From positions 1,736,001-1,800,000 of the forward strand of contig NZ_JAUSXV010000001.1 of NCBI RefSeq assembly GCF_030816295.1: a stretch of DNA of 64,000 nt, written 5' to 3'. A program made the translations under genes and the position numbers. The notes beneath the pieces are model-generated. The model was not told the DNA's origin. It worked only from the letters and a program-made list of their open reading frames with translations, and did not search any database. This stretch comes from Microbacterium natoriense (GTDB lineage: Bacteria > Actinomycetota > Actinomycetes > Actinomycetales > Microbacteriaceae). Below, in pieces: positions 53,921 to 61,434 of this stretch; the stretch's first letter is position 1, and each line of letters begins with the position of its first letter.

Positions 53921-54858
53921 GCGGCCGACGCATCCGCGTCGGCCTCGACGTCGGCGGCACCAAGATCGACGCCGTCGCGGTCGACGACGCCGACGAGATC
54001 GTCGGGCGACTGCGTCGGGAGAGCGGTTGGGGAGAGCGAGAGGTCGTCGCGAACATCGTCGCCGCCGTGCGAGCGCTGGCGCACGAAGCCGAGTTCGAGA
54101 TCGACGAGGTGGACTCTGTCGGAGTCGGCATCCCCGGACTCGTGGACGCCGACGCCGGACGGGTGATCCACGCCGTGAATCTCGGGGTGGAGTCGCTCGA
54201 TCTCGCCGATCTCGGTCGCGCGCAGCTCGGCATCGCGTTCCGTGTCGAGAACGACGTCAAGGCGGCAGCGCTCGGCGCTGCGGTCCTGCGCGGCATCACG
54301 GGGTCGATGGCCTATCTGAATCTCGGTACCGGCGTCGCCGCGGGCATCGTCGTCGACGGACGCATCTGGCGCGGGTCCCACGGAACGGCCGGCGAGATCG
54401 GGCATCTCTCCGTCGATCCGAACGGTCGTGTCTGCGGCTGCGGTCAAGTCGGGTGCATCGAGACCCTCTGCGGCGGGGGAGCCCTCGCCAGAGCCTGGGG
54501 TCGCCCCGGTTCGCTGCCGGTGCGCGACATCCTCGACGCTGCGGAAATCGGCGACGCGGATGCCGTGGCGCTGCGCGCCGACCTCTTCCGCGGTGCTGCT
54601 GCCGCGACGCGCGCGCTCGTGCTGTCAGCCGACGTCGAACGCGTCGTCATCGGGGGCGGTCTCACCGCACTCGGCGACCGCCTCGACTCGGGGATCCGCG
54701 AGGCCCTCAGGCAGGATGCCGCGACGTCGGCGTTCATGCGCTCGCTGCGTCTCGATGAGAGAATCGAGGCGCTTCCCGCCGGATCCCCGGCGGCCGCTTT
54801 CGGGGCCGCGCTCGTCGGCGCCTCCGAATCATCGAAGGAGATCGTGTCACATGGCTGA
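53917..54858 (+). CDS. ROK family sugar kinase, probable N-acetylglucosamine kinase
   Basis: A 313-residue ATP-dependent hexokinase of the ROK family. The ATP-binding motif is RVGLDVGGTKIDAVAVDD at residues 6-23. The catalytic region is FRVENDVKAAALGAA (Asp as base). The ROK zinc motif is GTAGEIGHLSV and CGCGQVGCIE. The context (ROK regulator before, nagB after with an 8-nt overlap, GH20 in the operon) favours GlcNAc as substrate, giving GlcNAc-6-phosphate for NagA. Glucokinase activity cannot be excluded from sequence. The GTG start overlaps the previous stop. Confidence 0.88.
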   Translation: MSGRRIRVGLDVGGTKIDAVAVDDADEIVGRLRRESGWGEREVVANIVAAVRALAHEAEFEIDEVDSVGVGIPGLVDADAGRVIHAVNLGVESLDLADLGRAQLGIAFRVENDVKAAALGAAVLRGITGSMAYLNLGTGVAAGIVVDGRIWRGSHGTAGEIGHLSVDPNGRVCGCGQVGCIETLCGGGALARAWGRPGSLPVRDILDAAEIGDADAVALRADLFRGAAAATRALVLSADVERVVIGGGLTALGDRLDSGIREALRQDAATSAFMRSLRLDERIEALPAGSPAAAFGAALVGASESSKEIVSHG

Positions 54859-55630
54859 AGTCGTCATCGTCGAGAACAAGGATGCCGCCGGTGCGCTGGT
54901 CGCCGAGGAGATCATCGCACTGATCGAGAGCCGGCCGGACGCTGTTCTGGGGCTCGCCACAGGCTCGACCCCGCTGCCGGTCTACCAGGCGCTGCGCACG
55001 CGGATCTCCGGAGTCGACGTCTCCCGCGTGCGCGGATTCGCGCTCGACGAGTACGTGGGAATCGATCCTGCGCATCCCGAGAGCTACCGCTCGGTGATCA
55101 CGCGCGAGGTCGTCGAACCGCTGGGACTCGACCCGCAGCGCATCCACGTGCCCAACGGGGCAGAGGCGACGATCCAGCATGCCGGTGAGGACTATGAGGC
55201 GGCGATCGCCGAGGCTGGGGGAGTCGACCTGCAGATCCTCGGCATCGGCACCGACGGCCACATCGGCTTCAACGAGCCGGGCTCGTCGTTCGCCTCGATC
55301 ACCCGTGTCAAGACGCTCACCGAGCAGACCCGCGAGGACAACGCGCGCTTCTTCGACTCGATCGACGACGTGCCCATGCACTGCATCACGCAGGGCCTCG
55401 GCACGATCCTGCGGGCGCGGCATCTGGTGCTCCTCGCCTTCGGCGAAGGCAAGGCGCAGGCCGTGGCGGATGCTGTGGAAGGGCCGCTGTCGGCGATCCT
55501 GCCGGGCTCGGCGATCCAGCTGCACCCGCATGCGACCGTCGTCGTCGATGAGGCTGCAGCATCGAAGCTGAAGCTCGCGGACTACTACCGCTATACGTTC
55601 GCCAACAAGCCGTCGTGGCAGGGCATCTGA
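54851..55630 (+). CDS. nagB: Glucosamine-6-phosphate deaminase
   Basis: A 259-residue enzyme converting glucosamine-6-phosphate to fructose-6-phosphate and ammonia, the exit from amino-sugar catabolism to glycolysis. Motifs are LGLATGSTPLPVYQALR (phosphate loop), GFALDEYVGI with the catalytic Asp, and LQILGIGTDGHIGFNEPGSS with the active-site His. The ATG overlaps the kinase gene by 8 nt, so this is the third gene of the ROK operon. Length is normal for the family. Confidence 0.97.
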   Translation: MAEVVIVENKDAAGALVAEEIIALIESRPDAVLGLATGSTPLPVYQALRTRISGVDVSRVRGFALDEYVGIDPAHPESYRSVITREVVEPLGLDPQRIHVPNGAEATIQHAGEDYEAAIAEAGGVDLQILGIGTDGHIGFNEPGSSFASITRVKTLTEQTREDNARFFDSIDDVPMHCITQGLGTILRARHLVLLAFGEGKAQAVADAVEGPLSAILPGSAIQLHPHATVVVDEAAASKLKLADYYRYTFANKPSWQGI

Positions 55631-55639
55631 GCCCTCAGA

Positions 55640-56038
55640 TCAGCGGGACCAGGCGATCGGCAGCAGATGCTCCGTGCTCAACGGAGCGAGCGGAAGGTCG
55701 ATGGCATCCGCGCGAGTGATCCAGCGCAGTTCGGCGAGCTCTGCCTGCACGGTCACCGCGGTGGGCGCGATCGAGGTCGCGAACGCCTGAGCGACGACGC
55801 GATGACCGGGTTCGTTCGCCGCCTCCGAGATGAAGGTGCCGAGCGGCTCGAGGTCCGCTTCGTCGAGCACGACGCCGAGCTCTTCGTGCAGCTCCCGGAT
55901 CAGCGTCTGCGCGGCCGTCTCCCCGACCTCCGGCTTTCCTCCCGGCTGCATGAACCTGACGGTGTCCTTCTTCCGGACGACGAGGACCCGTCCTTCGTCG
56001 TCGACGATCACGGCCGCGCTCACGTGGATGTCAGGCAT
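55640..56038 (-). CDS. NUDIX hydrolase (MutT-like)
   Basis: A 132-residue hydrolase of nucleoside diphosphates linked to another moiety. The Nudix box is GKPEVGETAAQTLIRELHEE, continuing LGV, which fits Gx5Ex7REUxEExGU. The N terminus IHVSAAVIVDDEGRVLVVRK and the domain size resemble MutT/pyrophosphohydrolases, but the substrate is unknown. The gene overlaps the end of the FAD oxidase gene upstream by 8 nt and ends 9 nt from the convergent nagB. Confidence 0.92.
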   Translation of the reverse strand: MPDIHVSAAVIVDDEGRVLVVRKKDTVRFMQPGGKPEVGETAAQTLIRELHEELGVVLDEADLEPLGTFISEAANEPGHRVVAQAFATSIAPTAVTVQAELAELRWITRADAIDLPLAPLSTEHLLPIAWSR

Positions 56039-57395
56039 GTGCAGCGAACACCTTTCCCTGGTTCAGGATGCCGAGCGGGTCGAACACACGAGCGACCTGC
56101 CGCTGGATCTCCCATTGATCCGCCCCCAGTTCCTCGGCCAGCCAGCGGCTCTTGAGGGTGCCGATGCCGTGCTCGCCGGTGAGGGTTCCACCGAGCGCGA
56201 TGGCCGCTCGGAACAGCGCATCGGCCGCCGCCCACACGTGCGGCGGGGTCTCGGGACCTTCGAAGATGAAGTTCGGATGCAGATTGCCGTCTCCCGCGTG
56301 TGCGACCGTGGGAATCGTCAGCGCGTACTCGCGCTCGATTCGCGCGATCTCATCGAACATGGCTGGCATCGCGCTGCGGGGGACCGACACGTCTTCGATC
56401 AGCGTCGTGCCGAGCGCGGCCATCGCGGGGTGCATCGAGCGCCGGATCGTCAGCAGCCGCTCGCCCTCCTCGCGATCGTGCGAGACCTGAACGACTCCGT
56501 CGTGGGCTGTGAGCACGGCGACCACGGCATCCGCTTCGGCGGCGGCCGCAGGTCCGTCGGTCTGGATCGTGAGCTGCGCGGTGCCGGACGGAGGAGAGGG
56601 AAGACCGAGCAGCGACGCGACGGCGGCGAGGCTCGCCGCGTCCATCAGCTCCATGATGGCGGGCTGGATGCCTGCGGCGGTGACCGCGGCGGATGCTGCG
56701 GCCGCTGTCCGCACACCGGGAAAGGTCGCCGCGATCGTGCACGTCGTGCCCTCGACGAGACGGCGCAGCTTCAGAGTCGCACCGACGATCACGCCCAGGA
56801 CGCCCTCCGACCCGATCACCAACGAGGTGAGGTCGAGGCCGGTCACGCCTTTGACGCTGCGATGGCCGAGATGCAGGAGCCGTCCGTCGGCGAGGACGAG
56901 GTCGACGCCGAGCACCGCGTCTCGCACGACGCCGTACTTTGCGCAGAGCAAGCCGCCGGCGCCGGTGGCGATGTTGCCGCCGACCGTCGAGATGCTGCGG
57001 CTCGCGGGATCCGGCGCCCACCAGAGGCCGTGCGGAGCGAGCATGTCGTTGAGGTCGGCGTTGAGGATGCCCGGCTCGACGACCGCGAGCAGATCGTCGG
57101 TGCGGATCTCATGCACCGCCGTCATCCGGGCTGTGGACAGCACGATCTCGCCGGATCCGGCGTTCGCGCCCCCGGCGAGACCTGTCCCCGCTCCGCGGAC
57201 CACGATCGGCGTGCGGGTCTCCGTGGCGATACGGCATACCTGCTGCACGTGTTCGACGGTCAGTGCATGCACGATTGCGAGCGGGGCTCCCGATGCCATG
57301 TGACCGGATCGGTCGCCGCGGCAGGCCTCGAGCGCTGCGGAGTCGGTGTCGACGATGTCGCCGAGAGCGGCACGCAGCTGCTCGATCACGGTCAT
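56031..57395 (-). CDS. FAD-binding oxidase, GlcD/D-2-hydroxyacid dehydrogenase-like
   Basis: A 454-residue flavoenzyme of the VAO/glycolate oxidase GlcD family. The FAD-binding PP-loop region is RTPIVVRGAGTGLAGGANA (about 60-80) with GNIATGAGGLLCAKYGV. The C-terminal catalytic domain ends VAHAGDGNLHPNFIFEG and GTLTGEHGIGTLKSRWL, with the conserved His residues of D-lactate/glycolate oxidases. The likely substrate is a D-2-hydroxyacid such as D-lactate or glycolate, not determinable from sequence. The ATG at 57395 overlaps the YrdB gene by 4 nt. The longer frame upstream runs over that gene. Confidence 0.92.
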   Translation of the reverse strand: MTVIEQLRAALGDIVDTDSAALEACRGDRSGHMASGAPLAIVHALTVEHVQQVCRIATETRTPIVVRGAGTGLAGGANAGSGEIVLSTARMTAVHEIRTDDLLAVVEPGILNADLNDMLAPHGLWWAPDPASRSISTVGGNIATGAGGLLCAKYGVVRDAVLGVDLVLADGRLLHLGHRSVKGVTGLDLTSLVIGSEGVLGVIVGATLKLRRLVEGTTCTIAATFPGVRTAAAASAAVTAAGIQPAIMELMDAASLAAVASLLGLPSPPSGTAQLTIQTDGPAAAAEADAVVAVLTAHDGVVQVSHDREEGERLLTIRRSMHPAMAALGTTLIEDVSVPRSAMPAMFDEIARIEREYALTIPTVAHAGDGNLHPNFIFEGPETPPHVWAAADALFRAAIALGGTLTGEHGIGTLKSRWLAEELGADQWEIQRQVARVFDPLGILNQGKVFAAHA

Positions 57396-57763
57396 GACAG
57401 GCTGCGACGCCCGCTGACGACTCCTGCGCCGACGGCGACGATCGCGAATGCGAGGCCGATGAAGGGCTGGTCCATGAGCCACCAGGCGATCGTCACGCCG
57501 ACGTAGATCAGCAACTCGACCGCCGCACGCAGGAACGGGTGCAGTCGCAGCACCGCTTTCGGCGAGAGGAAGAGCGCCCAGACGAGGAGCACGACGACCG
57601 GCGCCCCGATGCCGAGGACGATGTTCCACGGCATCGGCCATGTGGCGAAGCCCCAGAGAGCCAGCGTCCCGATCGCGACCACCAGGACGATGGCGCGGAT
57701 GACGTCGAGAACGGTGACGTTCGGACGGTCGACGCCGGGTACGGGTGCGGATTGCTGGGACAT
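57392..57763 (-). CDS. YrdB family (DUF2568) membrane protein
   Basis: A 123-residue membrane protein with four hydrophobic segments (about 17-36, 45-66, 75-95, 100-117) and the YrdB/DUF2568 motif VVVLLVWALFLSPKAVLRLH. Its function is unknown. It is first in a tightly overlapping operon (YrdB-FAD oxidase-NUDIX: ATGA and 8-nt overlaps). A TAGACT box 6 nt before the ATG serves as a leaderless promoter. Confidence 0.88.
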   Translation of the reverse strand: MSQQSAPVPGVDRPNVTVLDVIRAIVLVVAIGTLALWGFATWPMPWNIVLGIGAPVVVLLVWALFLSPKAVLRLHPFLRAAVELLIYVGVTIAWWLMDQPFIGLAFAIVAVGAGVVSGRRSLS

Positions 57764-57769
57764 GCTCCC

Positions 57770-57775
57770 AGTCTA
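57770..57775 (-). promoter_or_regulatory. -10 box (TAGACT) of the YrdB-FAD oxidase-NUDIX operon, leaderless type
   Basis: TAGACT on the minus strand is followed by 6 nt and the ATG at 57763. Confidence 0.55.
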
Positions 57776-57790
57776 TTCGCCGCCCGGAGG

Positions 57791-59773
57791 CTACTCGGTC
57801 GGTGTCGCAGCGGGGTCGAGGACGCCGGTGGTCGCGTCGACGACCGGCTCGACGGGGCCCTGCTGCTCGGGGGCGGCGGGCTCGGTCGGGGCGGGGACCG
57901 TCTCGACTGCGGGTGCAGGCTCGACGAGTACCGGTTCGGTGGGTGCAGACTCGATCGGTGCGGTGTCGTCGGCGACGCTATCGACGGGGGCCGGGTCGGT
58001 GACTGCTGGAACGACCGGCTCGGCGGGTGCGGTTGCCGGGACGTCAGCCAACAGGCAGAACAGGTCCCCTGGATAGAAGCTGTTCAGGTCCTGCAGTGTG
58101 GTGGAGACCGCGGTGCCGTTCAATCCGTCGGCGGTGTAGAAGAAGTCGACGGTCGCGTTGCTGCAGATCTGCGCGAGAGTGGGTCGCAGATCGATGGTGC
58201 CGTAGCCGATGGTGGGATCGGCTTCCGTCTCGACGAGCTCGGTCTCGCCGTTGCCCCCCGTGCCGCCGTCGATCAACGTCGTCACGGTCATTCCCGGCGT
58301 GCCCGAGACGGGAACGGTGTAGTGCGTGACGAGGCCTTCGAACCGCACATCTGCGTCGGCCACAGTCGGCGTCCCTGCGGGGGGTGCCGGGTCCACCGGA
58401 TCTACCGGATCCACCGGGTCCACCGGCTTCTCCGGGTCGACGGGCTTCTCCGGATCGGTCGGCTTCTCCGGCGCCACCGGGGGAGTGGTCGGCGCGGTCG
58501 TGACCGGCGCCTCCTCGACGAGCGGCTGCTCCTCGGCGGGATCGGTCGCAGGCGGAGTCGGCTCCTCCGCAGGCGGCGTCTCGATGACGAGAGGCGATTC
58601 CGTCGTCATCGAGTCGTCGGGAGCGATGTCGGTCGAGATCGACGATGACGAGTCGGCTGCCGCGGCATCCGGCAGCGACGTTGCCGGGCTGGCGCCCGAG
58701 AGCGCAGGCAGGATCGTCGACGCGGCGACGACGCCCGCCACGATGAGAACCGCCGACCCGGCGCCCACCAGGGCGCCGATTCCGGTGAGCGCTCCACCGG
58801 CCGTGCTGCCGGCTGCTCCCGCGGAGCCGCCGGCCCCCGCGGAACCGGCGCCGCTGCCTCCGGTCGATCCGCTGCCGGCCGAGACTCCGCCGACCGTCGC
58901 GCCGCCGGCGACGACGCCGCCCTGGATGACGCTCGACGGCATCGCGGCGAGTGCGACGATCGGCGTGCCGCCGCCCTGCAGCGTTGCGAGATAGCCGGCC
59001 GAGCCGGCGATCCCGAGGACGAGGGGGAGCAGTACGAGGGCGAGACGAGTGGAGACGTCCTTCGCCTCGGCCGCGACGATCATGCAGCGGGCGCACTCGT
59101 CGAGGTGCTGTTCCAGGCGCTTGTGATCGCGCGTGCCGAGGTTGCCGCGAGAGTAGGCGCCGAGGTGCTCGATGGTCCACTGGCATTCTGAGCCGGGCTC
59201 CGCGCTGCGCAGATGAGCCTGGATCCATGCCTCGCGCAGACCTTCACGTGCGCGGAAGGCGAGCTGAGACACGGCACCGGCCTTCATGCCCAGCAGCGGC
59301 GCCACCTCGTTCGGCTTCATCTGCTCGATCTCGGTGTACCAGAGCACCTCCTGCCAGCGGGAGGGAAGACTGCGGAACGCCTGAGCAGTCAGGCTGCGAT
59401 CGAGCGCCTCGTTCGACGCCTGCTCGGTGCTGTCGGGATCGGCGACCGAGTCGAGCTCGTCGATGGCGGATTCCCGTCGCGAGCGACCCCAGGCGGCAGC
59501 GGTGTTGCGGATGCTGGTGAACAGATAGGCGCGGAAGGACCCGTTCGGACCGCCGCCCTTGATGATCGCCTGGTAGATGCGGGTGTACGACTCCTGCACG
59601 AGATCGTCGGCGTCGATCGACGAGGTGATCGATCGCGCGACCGACATGCCAGAGGGGTAGTGACGTCGCCAGAGTTCGCCGAACGCCTCCGCATCACCCG
59701 AGCGGGTGCGCAGAACCAGTTCGGCATCGGCGATCGTGTCGTCGTGCAGGGTGTTCTCGTCGTCCACAGCCAT
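57791..59773 (-). CDS. Membrane-tethered ECF-like sigma factor with a fused zinc finger, TM helices and a Pro-rich ectodomain
   Basis: A 660-residue chimera. Residues 15-95 are sigma region 2 (LRTRSGDAEAFGELWRRHYP, DADDLVQESYTRIYQ). Residues 125-185 are region 4 (FRSLPSRWQEVLWYTEIEQM, VAPLLGMKAGAVSQLAFRAR). Residues 197-230 hold an anti-sigma type zinc finger with Hx3Cx2C (His223, Cys227, Cys230). There are hydrophobic segments at about 242-265 and again near 340-365. The remainder (about 370-660) is Pro/Thr/Glu/Ala-rich and outside, with DPEKPV/DPV repeats and a Cys-containing folded patch. Sigma and anti-sigma are thus one polypeptide. The start is uncertain: ATG at 59773 fits the domain, and TTG at 59821 is also open. 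Confidence 0.85.
   Translation of the reverse strand: MAVDDENTLHDDTIADAELVLRTRSGDAEAFGELWRRHYPSGMSVARSITSSIDADDLVQESYTRIYQAIIKGGGPNGSFRAYLFTSIRNTAAAWGRSRRESAIDELDSVADPDSTEQASNEALDRSLTAQAFRSLPSRWQEVLWYTEIEQMKPNEVAPLLGMKAGAVSQLAFRAREGLREAWIQAHLRSAEPGSECQWTIEHLGAYSRGNLGTRDHKRLEQHLDECARCMIVAAEAKDVSTRLALVLLPLVLGIAGSAGYLATLQGGGTPIVALAAMPSSVIQGGVVAGGATVGGVSAGSGSTGGSGAGSAGAGGSAGAAGSTAGGALTGIGALVGAGSAVLIVAGVVAASTILPALSGASPATSLPDAAAADSSSSISTDIAPDDSMTTESPLVIETPPAEEPTPPATDPAEEQPLVEEAPVTTAPTTPPVAPEKPTDPEKPVDPEKPVDPVDPVDPVDPAPPAGTPTVADADVRFEGLVTHYTVPVSGTPGMTVTTLIDGGTGGNGETELVETEADPTIGYGTIDLRPTLAQICSNATVDFFYTADGLNGTAVSTTLQDLNSFYPGDLFCLLADVPATAPAEPVVPAVTDPAPVDSVADDTAPIESAPTEPVLVEPAPAVETVPAPTEPAAPEQQGPVEPVVDATTGVLDPAATPTE
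58388..58471. repeat. Tandem 9-18 nt repeats inside the sigma-factor ectodomain
   Basis: Repeated CCGGGTCCA/CCGGATCCA-type units encode DPEKPV and DPV repeats of the Pro-rich outer segment. They are coding repeats of a stalk region, not a CRISPR or VNTR element outside genes. Confidence 0.75.
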
Positions 59774-59782
59774 CCATCTGTC

Positions 59783-59805
59783 GTGAAAGGCGGATGCGCC
59801 TTCAC
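59783..59805 (-). promoter_or_regulatory. Hairpin just before the sigma-factor start codon
   Basis: On the minus strand, a 9-bp stem with a 1-nt bulge and GATG/CATC loop ends 10 nt before the ATG at 59773 and could occlude ribosome entry. Confidence 0.4.
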
Positions 59806-60167
59806 AAGAAGAGACGCGCAAGCGTCGTCTTCATCACGCGTCTTTCCATTCTCACCCGAAATTCTCAGCCTGGCCACCCCTCAACCCAATTGACCCGAAA
59901 TCCGCAGGATCGGGAGAATCCCTGTTCGCGAGGGAAACTGAGCCGGCGGCGAGCTGGAGTTCGGAAGATTCTCGAAAAACTTCTGAGAACTCGCGTAATG
60001 AATCGAGTGGCGCGTCGTCTCATCATGCAGAGACAGCTGATGGAACGCCACCGGGGGGCGGGGTTCCTAGGCGCTGGTGCGAGGGGTAACAGCACCGGCA
60101 GGGCGGGTCGGGAGCCTCGGGGGAGGAGTTCCCGGCCGCCCTCTCTGAAAAACGGGGATGTGGGGAT

Positions 60168-60197
60168 GAGGCCGCCGATCTGGGGACCGGTGGCCTC
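60168..60197 (-). terminator. Possible terminator after nagA
   Basis: A 9-bp stem with one G-T pair (60168-60176 with 60189-60197) lies 65 nt beyond the nagA stop. Confidence 0.35.
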
Positions 60198-60261
60198 CCA
60201 CTCCCGCAGAACAGAATGATCGGAGTGCGCAGAGCTGCGCGTCGCTGCGCGAGGCGTGGTT

Positions 60262-61434
60262 TCAGAGAGTCGGCCGCTCTCCCACCCATACGTGCACGAC
60301 GCGCAGCTCCGCATCCATGAGCACGGCATCGCCGCAGCATCCGATCTGCAGCGATCCGAACGCATCACCGACGCCGATCGCCCGTGCCGGCGTCTCCGTC
60401 AGGGCGCGTACGACCTGGGGCAGTGCCACACCTGCGCCGACGGCGCGCTGCAGCGCCACGTCCTGGGTGAGGGTCGAACCGGCGATCGACCCGGTGTCGT
60501 CAGCGCGGGCGATGCCGTTCTCGACGGTGACGCTCACCGCTCCCAGGTCGTAGTGCCCGTCGGAGCTGCCCGCGGCGGCCATCGCATCCGTGATCAGGGC
60601 CACCCGACCCGGTGCCGAGTCGAACAGAAGCTTGATCACGAACGGATCGAGGTGGACGTCGTCGGCGATGCCTTCGAGGACAACCCGGTGGTCTGCGGCC
60701 GCGGCCAGGACAGGGCCGGGTGCGCGGTGATGGATGCCGGGCATCGCGTTGAAGGCGTGCGTGAGAATCGACGCACCCGCTTCGAAGGCCGCGTTCGCCG
60801 TTGCGGCATCGGCGTTCGTGTGCCCGACAGCCGCGGCGGCTCCGGCGGCGACGATCTGCCTGACGGCGTCGAGGCCGCCGGGCAGCTCGGGGGCGACGGT
60901 GACCTGGCGCACGGTGCCGCGCCCGGCCTCGAGCAGGCGAGCGACGTCGGCCGCCGCCGGTTCGCGCAGCAGCGAGGGCTCATGCGCGCCGTGGTGCCCC
61001 GGATCGAGGAAAGGCCCCTCGAGATGCGAACCGAGGATGTCGGAGTCGGTCTTCATCAGGTCGGCGATGGCGGATACGCTGCGGGCGAGATCGTCGAGCG
61101 ACGCGGTGACCAGCGAGACGACCGCGCGCGTCGTGCCATGGGCGCGATGAAGTTCGCGGCCGGTGCGGATCGCGTCGACGCCGTCGTCGAAAGCGGCGCC
61201 GGCGCCGCCGTGTCCGTGGATGTCGACGAAACCGGGCGTGAGTACGGCATCCGCTCCGGCGAGCTCCCGCGCATCGACGACCACGTCCGCAGGCGACCAG
61301 GTCGCGCCCGTGCCGCGAGCGGCAACGACGCCCTTCTCGATGCGCACCCAGCCGTCTTCGACGATCTCTCCGCGGTCGACGATGCGGGCGGAGTGGATGA
61401 CGAGCGAGCCCGTCGTGGTGCGGTGAACCGTCAT
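60262..61434 (-). CDS. nagA: N-acetylglucosamine-6-phosphate deacetylase
   Basis: A 390-residue metal-dependent amidohydrolase giving glucosamine-6-phosphate and acetate. Metal and active-site motifs are present: VDIHGHGGAGAAFDDG near 70, GSHLEGPFLDPGHHGAHEP, VGHTNADA and THAFNAMPGIHHR, and the catalytic Asp in ALITDAMAAAGSSDG. Together with the ROK kinase and nagB at 53.9-55.6 kb it completes GlcNAc breakdown. Its ATG overlaps the stop of the GH20 gene upstream by 4 nt, so GlcNAc release and deacetylation are coupled. Confidence 0.96.
   Translation of the reverse strand: MTVHRTTTGSLVIHSARIVDRGEIVEDGWVRIEKGVVAARGTGATWSPADVVVDARELAGADAVLTPGFVDIHGHGGAGAAFDDGVDAIRTGRELHRAHGTTRAVVSLVTASLDDLARSVSAIADLMKTDSDILGSHLEGPFLDPGHHGAHEPSLLREPAAADVARLLEAGRGTVRQVTVAPELPGGLDAVRQIVAAGAAAAVGHTNADAATANAAFEAGASILTHAFNAMPGIHHRAPGPVLAAAADHRVVLEGIADDVHLDPFVIKLLFDSAPGRVALITDAMAAAGSSDGHYDLGAVSVTVENGIARADDTGSIAGSTLTQDVALQRAVGAGVALPQVVRALTETPARAIGVGDAFGSLQIGCCGDAVLMDAELRVVHVWVGERPTL

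Larger units (their letters stand above)
59774..60261. other. 488-nt intergenic region between the sigma factor and nagA
   Basis: No gene is recognised. Next to the sigma-factor start is a hairpin (59783-59792 with 59796-59805, one bulge) made of GTGAAAGGCG and GCGCCTTCAC. ACCCGAAAT occurs twice (59854 and 59890). Nearer nagA, GAGGCCGCC (60168-60176) pairs with GGTGGCCTC (60189-60197), a possible terminator for the nagA operon. GCGCAG/CTGCGC near 60218-60231 is a second small hairpin. Confidence 0.45.

Noticed and set aside
58388..58471. A CRISPR array
   Set aside because: The repeats are short, contiguous and in frame, and encode DPEKPV units of the sigma-factor ectodomain. No spacers or cas genes are present.
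59774..60261. A small gene or pseudogene in the 488-nt gap
   Set aside because: The short open frames lack ribosome binding sites, a -10 box at the right distance and any recognisable domain.
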